From contig CM059624.1 in the NCBI GenBank assembly GCA_030435675.1, forward strand, positions 5,728,769 through 5,792,768: DNA of 64,000 nucleotides. Reading direction: 5' to 3'. Origin of the DNA: Steinernema hermaphroditum (Eukaryota > Nematoda > Chromadorea > Rhabditida > Steinernematidae). The position numbers and the translations under genes were made by a program. Below the pieces are notes generated by a model. It was not told the origin of the DNA, ran no database searches, and saw only the letters and a list, made by a program, of their open reading frames with translations. This document shows positions 43,326 to 55,900 of the stretch, piece after piece (within the stretch, counting starts at the first letter, position 1; every line of letters begins with the position of its first letter).

Positions 43326-46300
43326 CCTCTATCCGTTCGAATAAATATATCACATAGAATGTATTCAGATACACTTCAACGGAAGACTTTAAAAACTCCT
43401 AAAAAGAAAGATCTCTCGTCCATGTTCCCATATCTCTACGTGTTCCCATAAGAATGATAGTGGGGAACGTGTTCCTTCTCTCAAGCCTTATCAAAGGTCA
43501 AAACGGCCACATCTCACCCTCCATGGACAGGTTCTGCAGCACGCTCGCACTTTGCAAAGCGTATCGATCACAACAACTTTGATGTCGTCATCACTCGATA
43601 TTTTGTCTTTGTTTTGGAGAAGGGAAGATCCATTCTAATAGTAGTTACAAATAGTACTGATGAGTACCTTGGACAGTAAACAGTGGATTACCAATAGGCA
43701 CCTTCATCTCTGAGTAATCATATGGCAGCTGCTCAGGGAAAATAAGAATATAAAGTATGTGACTACAGCTGTAAATCGAGGATTTTTTTCATTTGCTGAA
43801 GTGATCAAGATGTGAATATAGAAGTCGTTGTCCTTTGGTCGCCCGTTAGTTTACGGTCAACGCCATATTTAGAATTGTCAGTGTCAGATTTCAAATAACA
43901 CATTCACTTTATTGGTGTTTACTTATCCATGTTTGGTCGACGTTTCCTGGCCCCCACAAAACAGCAAGAAAAAAGACTCCGGTAAGAACGGCGCACACAA
44001 CATTCCACTGTAAGAACTGTTCATTTTCACGTTTATTGATCCTTTTCAATTCAAGTTCCTGCACCATCTATGCCTCATACTAACTTCTGTGCACACAAAT
44101 AAACCCCTATTTTCACTCAAAACTGATGTCACAAGCTTATCACACGTCCCTCGTCGTCCGGTGATTATACCCGTCTGTCCCGTCGGCGGTCAATGATCCG
44201 CAGTGCCAGCCGAGTGTCGCCACCCAAAACGTCTTCATCTCCATACCACTCATTCCTCTCGTCGGTCGCCTGTCTATATTTACATCCCCACCAATTACCC
44301 GGCATGCTTCTGACTTGCACTCCGGGTCCGACCTCCGATCTTCGGGGAGAAGAACGAACTTTGGCACGCGAAAAACAGCACGGCTGCACATGTTTTTCGC
44401 CTTGTGGTGACGGTTTGGGGTACTTCGGATTCCAATCGAGTCGCGCTCTGGCGTGCTCTTCTCCGACTTTTCGAAGCGGAAGAGAGAAGTGAAAAAGAAT
44501 CGATTGTGCGATTGCGCCGCCGATCAATGTTCGCGCCGTCACGTGAGACAAGGGGCAGACGTTGTGACTACGGGAAGTCGCACTTACGAGAATGTTCTCT
44601 GTGAATGTCCGTCCTAAGGCGATAGGCGAACTTTTAAGATCGCCGTTGTAATGTGTCGATTCTCTCCTGCAGCTGTGTTCATGAAGAAATTCTCTATTTT
44701 CATTGCCACGACTATTTGTTTGCCGAGACAAATTCTGAGTGGTTTTATGATAATGTTCGCCTTCCTAATTCGCCTTAGAATTCATAATCCAATGACCTAT
44801 CTCTGTTCTGTCAGCACTGGGTAACAGAACGAATCTTTTTGTTCTGCTCCTTTTTGGCTTCTGATTGCTTTTTGTGTAAATTTTGAATCAAAATTTTCAA
44901 TCGGTTCTCGATCTTCTAAATAGATCTTTCTTTGATGTATGGGCTATCTCAAAATAAACATGTGATCCATTCACGAACCCGAAATAACCGACACGAAAAG
45001 TTCTCCAGCACTAACCACGTGATTGATCGTCGTGGGTCATAAGTACATACATTGTGTGTGAAATTGACGTAAACGTGCTGCCCTCGGAAAGTACCATTAT
45101 TGATGGACATTCATTGGATGTGAATGTTAGTCATTCGAACATCACATTCGAACATTCTTCAAGTTCCGAAATATGAGTTTGTTGCATAAAGATAATCCCT
45201 CTTTTTGCGTTTTATGAAAGCAATGTCCTCAGCGATATAAGCGTTGCAAAATAATAAGGGTCAGACTGAGTTAAGCTTTTAAATAACCACAAACAAAGGC
45301 ACTAATACTCGGTGCAGCTACAATGCTTTAGGCCGAGAGGAGCGGTCGAACTGTTTTCGAAATTCTAGGAATATAGGCAGGAAGAGTTGCCCCTTCACGT
45401 ACTGGATATAGTTTCCTTGAATTGATCTTGAACAACTATTGAAATATTGAACAAAACAGGGTGATCTCTTTATGCAACAGACTGTAGTCGCCGTGATTTC
45501 AGAATACCTATAAAATATAAAAGAGATTTATACGTTTATACCGTTATGTGTCAATATACACTTGCACGATTTTATTGAATTGACGTAGTACACTATATTC
45601 CATTTTATCCTATTATATCCTCTTTGACGTCAATAGGCCTCTAGGATTATTGCTTGAGCCACGATCGGCTAAATCGTTTCTTTTAGAACGTTACTTTATC
45701 CAAGTTGAATTTTTTTCACAATACTAGAAGAGGTCACAATATTGCACAATGTTAGATTCTGCTCCCTATTTCAGAGTTCGATAAATACATTTTCAATTCG
45801 CTTCGTTATTCGTTAGTTTGACATTGACTGGACCGAGTGAAAGAGTCAGTTACCATTATCAATGCAACATTTCTAGCTGTTTTCCTTCCAAATAATAATT
45901 CTGACACAAAGAACGTCAATTTTGATGACTCACTGTTTATAGGGTGTGGTTCGAATCTCAGCCATTACTAAGAAATTGATTATCTGCAGTTCCCCAAAAT
46001 TGCTCCTATGAAGGCAGCCTCTCCCCTCCAGATAACCAAAATAACAAAAACAACTATTACCCCGTCTTCCGCGTATAGCGAATGAGCCTTTTTCGTCATT
46101 GACGTCACAGGCTGGCTGAAGCCATAATCCATGTCGCCACGTGCAGCTTGAAATGATTAAAACGAACGGTCGTCATCTTTTCCACTGAAAAACAGAAGCA
46201 CGCCCACCTATTTACCGTCAGTTCGCGAAGGTTGAAAAGGCTGTTTTCCTTCATGTTGCGAACAATAGTCGTCGAGTGCGGCAAACCCGGTCTCTGATTC

Positions 46301-48049
46301 CCAGTAGAACGGGATTCGGATGTTTTCGAAACCCACAGCCCATCGAGTGGTTTTCCACCTTTTCCGCTCATCCATATGTATTTGGGGCGCCCAAAGGTCA
46401 TTCAGGAGCGTGTCCGAGAATCGCGTCCCAGGCCGCGCCACTTCCTCTTCCACGAAGCGAGAACAAAAGCCGCAGGCCGGCACCTCTTCCGCCAAGAGGC
46501 GTCCCATCCCGGGAGCGCATGCCAATCAGCTGTTCGATGCGCTGAGGAGTCGAAACTAGCGATGCGACGAGCCGTTTTCGTGCTTCGCTTGCGTCTCGAC
46601 CCGAGAGATCCGAAGTCGATTTTAGGGCGCCGGGCGTCGCTTTTTAGGCAAACAAAAACAAAAACACGCGACGTCTAGGTGCTCCCGCGGTGTAAAAAGA
46701 GAGACTGCGCTCTGGGATTTCTCGGTGGTCCCCGCACGGAGAACCGAATCTACTGCGCAGAATTACTGAAGGTTCTCTGCGATCGGCTGGAGTGACAGCT
46801 GAAGAAAGACGAAGAAGCTGCAGGGGCTGTCAGTTGGGGCTGATTAGCTGCTGATATCGAGCTGCGCTTCCGAGGCGCGAAACGAGTTCCCCAGAGGTCG
46901 ATTGATTTTTCGCGCTCGAATCGATCGGCCTTGACGTTTCTGCGAATCGGCCTTCTTGGCAAATATGTGCTCTTTCGTGCTGGTTTCCTCGTGCTCGATT
47001 GTTGTTTTTAGGTTCTTCGCGCCTCCGGGTGAATGCTGGCATGGGCCGGTGACTTTACACTGTCCAGTGGGAAGAGAAGAAGACGAAGCATTCCATCTTT
47101 TCGGCTTTTTTGTTTATTTTGTCATTTATCGATCAGGAATTTAGCGTTTATTCTGGCACGAAGCTCTGAATTTTCTGGGCCAATTTCGTCCTATTTGCAC
47201 CGATTATTGTAGGCTATTTCCTATTTCCATTTTCAGTTTTCCAAGTACTACTTATCTTCTCGGGTACATATGTCGAAAGCTGGTCGCGCAACGTCTACAG
47301 AAAACCAGCTTTCGTCATGCTGCGACTGTTTCGCCCGTGTGTTTACTCATCGATCGTTTCGTTTCAGACCACCTGGCGCTTCTCTAAACCACATGTTGAC
47401 GAAAAAATGCTCAACTCTTTACTTATTACAACCTCAACGTAACGGCATGCTGAACACCTGAATACCGTCATCCGATATAACTTCCCCGTTAAAAGCGTTT
47501 TTCGACACTATTTTTCCGTCTTTCATGTTTTTGTTTAGCACATGACTCCAAAGTATCGGAAACGAAAACTAGTTTTCTCCCTTCTCCTATGTTACATCGC
47601 ATATCAATGACGTTTTTGCCCATAATTTTACAGATTCGATTTCTTGGATACAACTCGAAGATCAGAACTGTTTTTGTTTTCTCTCGCGAGGGTGTGGGAT
47701 ATTTTCGTTGGAGTTGGCTGTACTCTGAAGGGCTCGGTTTTTGACTTCCTGCTAGCGATCTTTACTCAGCCGAGTGTTGTTTTCAGTTGGCAGTGAAATG
47801 GATGAGGATCATCACGTTCTGCAGCTAACTGCCGATTGATTTTGCGCCGTGATAAACAGTCTTCGAGCTATTCCCATTGTTTGCCCTGGCGCGCAAGGTC
47901 TTATCTACGCGACAGTCGTCCTTCTTCGTACCGCGTACAATGTGCTTTTGAATGATTGTTTCGTCTTTTTCAGATCAGTCCCCATAGGCAAACCTACTTT
48001 CGCAGAGGGAGCCTAAGACTAATGGAAGTGCGTTTGTGACCAGTTGACC
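43326..48049. other. Large intergenic region upstream of ATG13
   Basis: No gene supported in 4.7 kb. About 46400-46960 is a CpG-rich block that may be the distal promoter or first non-coding exon of ATG13. A frame at 46208-46525 (minus) inside it is coding-like in composition but has no splice partners. A T-rich tract ending in TTTTTCAG near 47972 could be a cis- or trans-splice acceptor for the ATG13 leader. Confidence 0.45.
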
Positions 48050-50022
48050 ATGTCGGCACTGGTGTCGAGTCAAAATGCGAACCAACCTCTTGCGACTTCA
48101 TCTTCCTCCCTCACCGCGGACAATGTCCAGAAGTTCCGGCCCTACTTCAAGGCGTTCACCAGCCGCTTCGTTCAGTCCATCGTGCAGGCGCGCATGGGCA
48201 TTAACATATCCCATCAGTGCGAACCCGTGACCGAACAGTCCGAATGGTTCAACGTGTTCACGGATGAAGTCGGTGAAGTCAGCGCCGAAGTCAGGCGCAA
48301 TCTCAAACAATCCCTCCCCGACATCCACGCTGTCAACCTCGACATTCTACTTCGCACAGTGGATGGCGACGAACTGCAACTTGAGGCCTGGCGACTCGCC
48401 ATCGATACGAACGACATTCCACCGGAAAAGGTCGACGTCAAGTCCCATTTCTACCACAACCTCAGTACGGCGCTCAAATCCGTCATATGCGCCGCTCGCT
48501 GCACGCCAACGTATCGGCGTTACGTATTCAGCCAAGGAGAGGACTCTTATATCCTTTGCTATAGGGTAATCTTTCGTTTCTCAATGCTCTTTCTAAATGT
48601 CGTCGTTTAGCTCTACACGGGAGAAAACATCTCCACCCTCGGCGAAGATGCGATTTCCCTCTCCTTGGCTACCCTTCCTTCTCCCGTGGGTCGATTCATG
48701 ATCGACCTCCGCTACCGTACGAAGATGGAGATCGAACGCCCGCCTCCGACTCCGCCGCAATACACGGGAAGAACGAGGGCCTTCAGCGAACGACTTCCCA
48801 GCGAACCCAACTTGAACTCCTTCGATCGAAACGACCAAAGAAGGCACTCCGCCAGAGAGGGCCTTCAGGTGCCTTGCTCAGCCAGACAGATGCCCTCTAT
48901 CCACAGTCAGCCGGTCCTCACGACGATGGCGACCTCACCGCCTAGTGAAAGTCCCGCAGTATATGCTTCGAGTCCCAACTATTCCGATGTCGTCGGGGCT
49001 TTCAGCACAAGTCCAGTCAGCGAATACGGCGATGCCCAGACGGACCTGGATCCTTCGATATCGCGTTCGAGGCGATCTTCGAGGAAGAGTTCCGACGGCG
49101 AGGAGAGCGACAAGGAGCGCAAGGTAAATGCAGTGAATCTCTCGTTGCAAAATGCAAAAGAAAATCCACAGATAGACAAACACTGTATACAGGGCAATCA
49201 TTTTATCTAGCATACCTGTGTGAAACCGGTCGCTTTCCCACCGCTTCACGCTGATCACCACCGCAAATGCCTGCCATCGTCTGCAGCGTTTGTCTAGTAG
49301 TTAGATACCGAAGTGCCTGTTTGCGGGCTGATTTTGTTTTGGAACATCATGCAAATAATTCATTTTAGAAGGTGCAGATCCAGAAGTTTCCTTTCTCAAA
49401 CCTCCTGGACCGCACGTCTCCCGCCAAGACTCGCCTGAGTCAGTCCGCCCTCATCACTCAAGTGTCTCGGTTAAAAAGCGACAAACCCTCCGCTTCCTGC
49501 GTCAGCATGACCATCGGTAATTTCCGTCCCTTGTCTACTGTCTACAACACGTTTATTTCAGAAGAAGAGGAAGAAGATTCCGGTCGAACGACCCCGAAGG
49601 CGGAGAAGTCGCCGATGACCGAGGAAGAGATGATGGCGTTGCCACCTCTGCTTCAGTCCTTCCTGGCGCCGCAGTACTTTGACTTCACCAGCGGCGACGA
49701 CTCGATTCCGGAGTCCGAAGACTCGTACGTGCGAGTGCCATTCTTCGGCTCGGCATCTGAGCCGGTTGCCGACGAACAGAGCACGAACGGTGGGCTCGCT
49801 GCAACGGTCGATCTGTTCCAATACCGCGCCGAAAAGGAACTCTCCGCCATTTTCGAGGTGGAAAACCGGTCTGCCCTTGATTTCCAAGCTTTGGTATGGT
49901 CGTCGCTCGCAATTTCTCTTGGAGATGATCGATTTTCTTTTCAGATTAAAGGATATGCTGCCGAGAAGGACAAGTTCGACCAATTTGTTGGAAGTGTCCA
50001 GGTTGACGAGGATTCCGATTAG
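48050..50022 (+). CDS. epg-1: Autophagy protein ATG13 (EPG-1)
   Basis: Five exons, 528 residues, in phase: 48050-48565, 48611-49123, 49369-49516, 49562-49893, 49945-50022. The N-terminal HORMA-type domain of ATG13 spans about residues 20-220 (KFRPYFKAFTSRFVQSIVQA; SHFYHNLSTALKSVICAARC; YILCYR then LYTGENISTLGED; GRFMIDLRYRTKM). A long Ser-rich disordered region follows. The C-terminal part has an acidic patch and SEDSYVRVPF, which fits an LC3-interacting motif (Y-x-x-V after acidic residues), as in the C-terminus of animal ATG13. ATG13 is the scaffold of the ULK/ATG1 kinase complex that starts autophagy; the C. elegans protein is EPG-1. The last intron is 51 nt and in frame, so its retention would not break the protein. 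The next gene starts 314 bp on. Confidence 0.88.
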
Positions 50023-50336
50023 ATCATAGCTGCCATACTTGTTGTACATACGCCTTTCTGTCTCCTGTGTCCCATTTTACTGCGTACATATCATTGTCGT
50101 TGTCACCATCACCTTTTTTTGCTAGTTACTGCTACTCGTGCACTCAACGATTCTCGTTTCTTTCGTTTTTTAAAATACGAGTGATCTTTCTGTTTTTATT
50201 TTTTCGTGTTGTCATAAATTCTGTACATAGTGTTGCATAAAGTGCCTCGGTAACCAGCCGTCATCATTTTTTATTTCGCCTTCAGCTTCGCTGCGTCTTG
50301 CTGTACTCGTAAATTTTTCTTTTCTCGTTTCAGTGG
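50023..50336 (+). other. ATG13-CLYBL intergenic gap, possible operon junction
   Basis: 314 bp between the ATG13 stop and the CLYBL ATG on the same strand. It is T-rich and ends in a strong acceptor (TCTCGTTTCAG at about 50323-50333) three bases before the ATG. No TATA box is seen. This matches trans-splicing of a downstream operon gene, though an independent gene with a trans-spliced leader would look the same. Confidence 0.4.
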
Positions 50337-51561
50337 ATGCGTACCAAGATGTTCAAATTCAGTCGCGTTCTCTCAAACAAGCTAGTGCACGATGCTGTTG
50401 CGGAGATGGCAAAGAAGGGCAAAGGCTACGTGCCTCGTCGCGCACTTCTCTTCGTTCCCGGAAGTAGTGAGAAGATGCTCGCCAAAGTGCCTTCGCTCCA
50501 CGCAGATTCGGTTGTGCTCGAACTGGAAGACGGCGTCGCAATGACGGCGAAGGAAGAGGCGCGGAAGAACGTCGCCAAGTACCTGGAAACGTTCGATCCG
50601 AAGGATCACAAGTGCCAGGAGCTCAGTGTCCGCGTGAATTCGGTCTCCAGCGACCTTATCTTCGATGATGTAAGGGAGGTGGCGAAGGCTAGCCGCCTTC
50701 CGCAGGCCTTCATGGTACCGAAGGTCGATTCCGTCGAAGATCTCGCCACCATGTGGGAGGCGTTCCGCTCTGCTTATGGCAACGACCGAATCACCAACAC
50801 GGTATGCGCAGTTATCTGAAAGCGGTCGTGACTCTGATTGTTTCAGCAAACGAGGCTGATCATCTTTATCGAAACTGCGCGGGCACTTCTCGACATGCCG
50901 CGTATCGTCAACGCTGCCGTGAATCTCCACAGGTCGAGCGGATTCTTCAAGCTTGATGCAGTCGTGTTCGGCTACGACGACTACTGCGCCGACATCGGAG
51001 CAACGCGCACCCTGGAACTGAGCGAATCTGTGTACGCGAGGCAGAGATTTGTTGCCGTATGCAAGGCGTTCAACCTCCAGGCTATCGACTGCGTCTTCAC
51101 CGATATCAAGAACCTCGATGCGTTGAAAGAACAGTCCGTCCAGGGTGAGTTGATCTATATAAAAAAGGGATCTGATTGAAGGAATCTGTTTGTGAAAGAC
51201 GTGACTATATTACATGATTGATTTCTATGAAGGATGGAGAACCACCTTCTCGCGATTTATCATTTGTTTGGTGACAGGAGCGCTGTTTGCAGCAGCATAT
51301 TTATCCACTACATTTTCAGGAAGAAACTGGGGATTCAACGGCAAGCAGCTGATCCACCCATCTCAGGTCGATGTCACCCACGCTGCATTTCTCCCGCCTC
51401 CTGATCGTATTAAGTGGGCGGAAGAACTGATTGCCGCGTTTATGGATCACGAGAAGAGCGGCAAAGGAGCGTTCATCTTCCGCGGGAACATGATCGATAG
51501 GCCGGTGCTTCTCCAAGCGATGAATATAGTGCAGACCGTCGACAAAGTCGGAAAAGCTTAG
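50337..51561 (+). CDS. Citrate lyase beta-like / citramalyl-CoA lyase (CLYBL)
   Basis: Three exons, 334 residues, in phase: 50337-50801, 50847-51144, 51320-51561. HpcH/HpaI aldolase family: PRRALLFVPGSSEKMLAKV, VVLELEDGVAMTAKEEAR with the acidic metal-binding region, LSVRVNS, MVPKVDSVEDL, IFIETARALLDMPRI, VVFGYDDYCADIGATRT and GFNGKQLIHPSQVD. Mitochondrial CLYBL cleaves citramalyl-CoA in C5-dicarboxylate (itaconate) detoxification and protects B12-dependent methylmalonyl-CoA mutase. The basic, Ser-containing N-terminus (MRTKMFKFSRVLSNKL) fits a mitochondrial targeting peptide. The C. elegans counterpart is, from memory, C01G10.7. The residue context before GFNGKQ (GRNWGFNG) is slightly unusual, as the family more often has a Gly/Ala-rich turn there. 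Confidence 0.9.
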
Positions 51562-51838
51562 AGATATTTTATGTTGTAGATCTGTATGTATTTAAATTGC
51601 TGACAGGTATTTTATTGTTTCGTAAGACTCTCTCCATACATCCTAGAGGGCAGATGCACTGCCAGATCGCTGCAGTTATGTCCCAAAATCCTCTGAATCG
51701 GTGTACGAGGTGACAAAAAAGTCACGGCAACCCGTTCGTTGAATACTGACCCGCTAAAAATCTACGATCTTTTATTATAGATATCTGGTCAAAAATAGAG
51801 ATAATATAGAAATCCAGCAAACTAAAAAATTCATCGCT

Positions 51839-52441
51839 TTATTCACTTTCGACACTGTCATCATTCGCCTGCAAGAATAGCTCCTCTTGTGCTTCAATCT
51901 TGGCCAAAGTCGCTACTATCATTTGTGTACGTCTGCTGAGTTCCGTGCGGTCGGGACGGCGCACTTTCCTTCTGCGAACGACGCGAGAGCCACTCTTCAA
52001 GCACTTGTTGAGGATGTGCTGGACGTACTTCTCGTTGCGGTAGTCGGCAGGCTGCACAGGACATTCGTCCTCTTCTTCTTCGACCTTCGGCGCTTGCTCT
52101 GGCTGTTGGCGTATGAAGCTTCGCGCCTCCGGGAACATTTCGAGAAGCTCCTTGATATCGGGGTCGTTGAGATCGCCTTCTTCCAGTAGGCAGTCGTCGA
52201 CATGCGCGTTGATGGAGACGTGGTTAGGCTGGAGCGACGCGCAGATCCTCTCGAAGTGGTCCGACTCGGCTACCGGAGTGCGCATCAGGCGACGGGCGAA
52301 GTTCTCCGTCTGCACGCTGAAGCGGATGGTGCCGGGAGTGGCGGTAATGCCGTCTTCCGCGAGAGCGAGCCGCTTCGTCGAAGTCTTCTTCACTGGTGTC
52401 TTGAGCGCTTCGTTAGTAGGCTTTTTCCGCGCCTTCGGCAT
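51839..52441 (-). CDS. Unidentified 200-residue basic/acidic nuclear-type protein
   Basis: Single-exon frame of 200 residues; I do not recognise it. Lys/Arg-rich N-terminus (MPKARKKPTNEALKTPVKK) with several TP sites (KTPVKK, TPGTIRF, RTPVAES) that could be proline-directed kinase targets. The middle has VSINAHVDDCLLEEGDLNDP and a helix-prone acidic stretch, followed by a very basic RRRKVRRPDRTELSRR and a helical acidic C-terminus. A CTTCCAG acceptor lies about 16 bp before the ATG. Codon use looks coding throughout. Composition suggests a nuclear or chromatin/cell-cycle protein, which is inference only. It is downstream of unc-41 on the same strand and convergent with CLYBL. Confidence 0.7.
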   Translation of the reverse strand: MPKARKKPTNEALKTPVKKTSTKRLALAEDGITATPGTIRFSVQTENFARRLMRTPVAESDHFERICASLQPNHVSINAHVDDCLLEEGDLNDPDIKELLEMFPEARSFIRQQPEQAPKVEEEEDECPVQPADYRNEKYVQHILNKCLKSGSRVVRRRKVRRPDRTELSRRTQMIVATLAKIEAQEELFLQANDDSVESE

Positions 52442-52994
52442 GTTAGTGTCCAGGCTGGAAGATAGAGAACGTTAGAGCGAAGAAACAAGAAACACGAAAC
52501 ACTCACAAAATGATGCGCGCGGGAAGTCAGTCGAACGACCGCTCACAGTGGCCTTCGCGTGTCGGAATGAGTGGATTCTGTTTGTTGGACGATTCACAGT
52601 GTCGGGAACGTGCAGAACGAGACGTCTATGGAGATTCACTTTCTTCTTTTCGTCTAAATGTACGCAGTTGTATAAAAGAACTAGAAAAAACGTAAATTTA
52701 CCGTCACTCACCTGCGAGAACTGATATAAACAGAACGAATTAAAAAGCGGACAAGTTAATCAATTCAAAAGCACCGCTCAAAATCGCATTCACCGTAAGA
52801 CTTTCGTGGATAATTTTGCAGAATTATGGTGTTTGCAAGCAGCCATGCACCACTGATACATTTATTGCTAGAGCATAAATAAAATAAATCGACTCATGGA
52901 ACGTTATTGCTATACAAAAAAAAGCTAAATAAATAAGTGTTGAATGACCTAAAGGGAATAAACACAACTCTTTGGGAAAGTGAGCAATATTCTT
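52442..52994. other. Gap between unc-41 and the 200-residue gene
   Basis: Same-strand intergenic of 553 bp containing the unc-41 3' UTR (a minus-strand AATAAA lies near 52860). The plus frame at 52510-52695 and the minus frame at 52472-52711 lack features. Confidence 0.5.
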
Positions 52995-55900
52995 TCAGTA
53001 TCCATAGCCTTTCATGTCAATTTGGATGATGGGCATCTTGTTCTTCGTCGGCTCCTCGTCCTCGTCGCTGCTGGAGTCCGCTTGGCGCGCCTCGCCAACC
53101 TCCTCTTTCGAGAAATCGATTCGGTATCTGAATCCCAAACTTGAGCAGAGCAGCGATGCACTCCTTACCCTTCGTGATTCTCGCCGACTTGGTCAGGATG
53201 GAAGGCCGTCTGATGGGCGTCGGGTACGGTAGTGTCGCCCATCATAGCGTCGCTCGCATTTGTCATCGAGGAGATCGGGTCGGCGTCCAGCTCCGTGCAC
53301 TGGACGTAGTCGATTTCGAACTGAACTCGGGATGAAGGGCGCACCGGGTGGGGGGACCGTACCTTGTACTGACACTTGGCTACGTATCTAACAAACTTCT
53401 CTACTCTATCGCTGTCTTCGTGCTGTTCCACGCCGACAGAGCGCACTACGGTGTTGCTGATGGTGGCGAGTGGCATCGTGAACTCGACGTCACACGTTGG
53501 CAGGAAGGTTTCGGGCATGAGATCGAAGGAAGAGAGTTCGAAGCGGCATCTGAACAAAGGGAATAATCCAAAGAAGCCGATGAATACACGAGTCAACAGC
53601 TTTTACGTTATGAACCCGGTATAGGAGACTCGCTTTTGGCGGCCAGTTTTAGATGTTCTACTTCAAAACTTACAGCAGAAGGTGCCTCTTATAGGCCGCG
53701 TGATGCTTCTCGGGCAATCTCGGTATTCTCCACACGAGTGCCCTATAGACGTGCTCGTACTTCGCCTCCCCTATGGCCACCTCGATCAGGGAATTGTCCG
53801 TCGTCTGCATGGCGCCCATCAACCGGTCTTTCAGATTCTAAATTGTCTTCTTGAAGGTCACCCTCTAACACTCTGATACCTTCACTTTTCCGGGCCTTCT
53901 CACTTTGGCATGCACAGATCCGACTCCCCAGTGCCTCTCCTCTCGGAACAGGTAGATCCAAGCCTCAGGGATGGGGAACCTAATCTGGATGTCCTCGCAG
54001 GGAATCTGACGGATCGACTCGCTCGCCCCCCTTCCCCTCTGGGTTTGTGCCGCGGCCATCGCCTCGAGGCGGATTTCGATCTTCGACCCGGCGATCTTCA
54101 TGAGGCACTTGATATTGAGGGGCTTCTCACGATTCTTCGGGGGCCTGACGCGGAAGCGCATCACCTCGAAGAAGCAACCGTCCGGAGGCTGGAGACGGAC
54201 CACCTGCTCCTTGTCGAAGTAGTCCTTCTCGACGGTATTGTGGAACTCGAGGTTCTCAAAGCGGATCCACCTCTCCGTGTACATCGGCAGGATGTCTTTC
54301 CTCCGCACGATCTCCTTTCCTTGTCGCCTCAAGTCGTTCAGGCCGACCTCCAAGAAGGGACTGCCCGTCACGAAAGCAAGACAGAAGAGCCGAACACGGG
54401 CCTTCTGGTCCTTGATCACGTTGTTCTTGTCGACGTAGGCACAGTACTCGTCGTAGCAGTGCACCTGCACCTCGTCCTGTTTGTACGTCGGAGTCGTCTC
54501 CCTCCTCGCCGGACAACGGAAAAGAATGTCCTCTACCGTAGTCACGAACGACGCCAATTCAGCCGCATTGAGACATCCGAACTTCAGAAGAACAGTGCAC
54601 TGGGCGGAGTGCTCCAGAGGCATACCGTACTTCGTGATGTGCCCTTCCATAAGTCGGCTGATTTGGCCAGGCCGGATTCCCACTCGTTCCTTGTACAGGA
54701 CGTGCTGCAGCTTCACTGTGTGGATCTTTCCGTAGACGTCGTAGGCCTGCAGACTGACATCACTCAGGGAGTAGCAGGCCTGAAGCATAAGTTCGTGGAA
54801 CGGCTTCTGTTCCTGCTTCGAGTTGAACAGCAGCAGCGTCGTGCCTTGTATCCTCGCGTAGCAGGGCTTCCAGAACCTGTCGGACATGATCTTCTTCTTA
54901 ACCGGGTGGCGGATCATCAGATCCCAGCCGTCACCAGCGAACTTCGGAGGGAACTCCTCCAGGGGCTCCTTGTCATCTTCGTCGAAGAGCGGCGTCGGGG
55001 TGTGAAGGTCATCGGCGCCTTCTTTGAAGTCGTCGTCGAATCCGATGGGTCGCGAGCTGACAGGACTTCCGCCTTCGGGAGTCGGCGTAGAGAGATTCGA
55101 ATGGCCGTTGTGATGTGATGTTCCTGCGAAGAACTCGAGGTCCTCGGCTGCTTCTAAGGCGGCGGCTTCGGCTGCGGCTCGAGCCTTCACCTCGGCGACG
55201 ATTTCTTCGACAGGACGCACTTCAAATGGATCGTAAGCCTAAATGAATGAGTGTGTACAGATAAAATCGCTCTGCATACCTGGTCAAGAAGCAGTGTATC
55301 GGCCACAGGAGCGAAGGGATCCGATTTCACTGGGGAAGGACCTCCGAAGGCATCGGAGACGTCCTCTGGCGGTTTTTCGACGTTCTTCGCGAAGAATCCT
55401 GACTCGGAGGGTGGCAGTTCAGGTGCGGTCCTATCGTCGAATCCGGCCCAGTTCGATGGAGTGACGCTTTCGTCCCTAGAACGCACAGTAGTTGCATAGA
55501 AACAAAGCAAGCAGTCTTACGCCACGTCTCCGATCGGTTGATACGCGCTGTCCTCCGATTTCTCCTCCTTGGTCATCGGAATGTCCAACGAAGTCGACTG
55601 CTGGTTCTCGATCATACTTTCTTTCCTTTTGATCGACTCCTCCTTAACCTCTTCCATTTCTGGCGAGGATTCTTCTTTTGGAGCTGTTTCCGCTTGTCTC
55701 TCGGATGGAGGCTTCCAGTCCTAAATGAGAACAGTTTAAACGAATGGTGTTCATAACTCACAGAAAGATCGGTGCGCATCTCAGCCATCTTCTTGGCCAA
55801 TTCAGCCGCCACCCTGTCCAAGTTCTCCTCCTTGGCCGGGTCGAAGTCAGGTGATTTAGGCTTCTTCCCCTTCTTGGCCTCCTTCTTCTCCTTCTTCAGC

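Noticed and set aside
44140..44731. Minus-strand frames of 83 and 188 codons
   Set aside because: Overlapping frames with Arg/Ser-rich random composition, no start context, no signal peptide or domain.
45930..45965. GGTTCGAATC resembling a tRNA T-arm (B box)
   Set aside because: No acceptor stem, D-arm or anticodon arm can be formed by the flanking sequence.
46208..46525. 105-codon minus frame with coding-like composition (FSDTLLNDLWAPQIHMDERK)
   Set aside because: It sits in a CpG-rich block that opens frames by composition, and no splice partners, homology or neighbouring exons could be found. A real exon is not excluded.
54256..55118. Plus-strand frames across the stonin exon (such as 53910-55118)
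   Set aside because: They are antisense shadows of the stonin and mu-homology coding exon, which is clearly recognisable on the minus strand.
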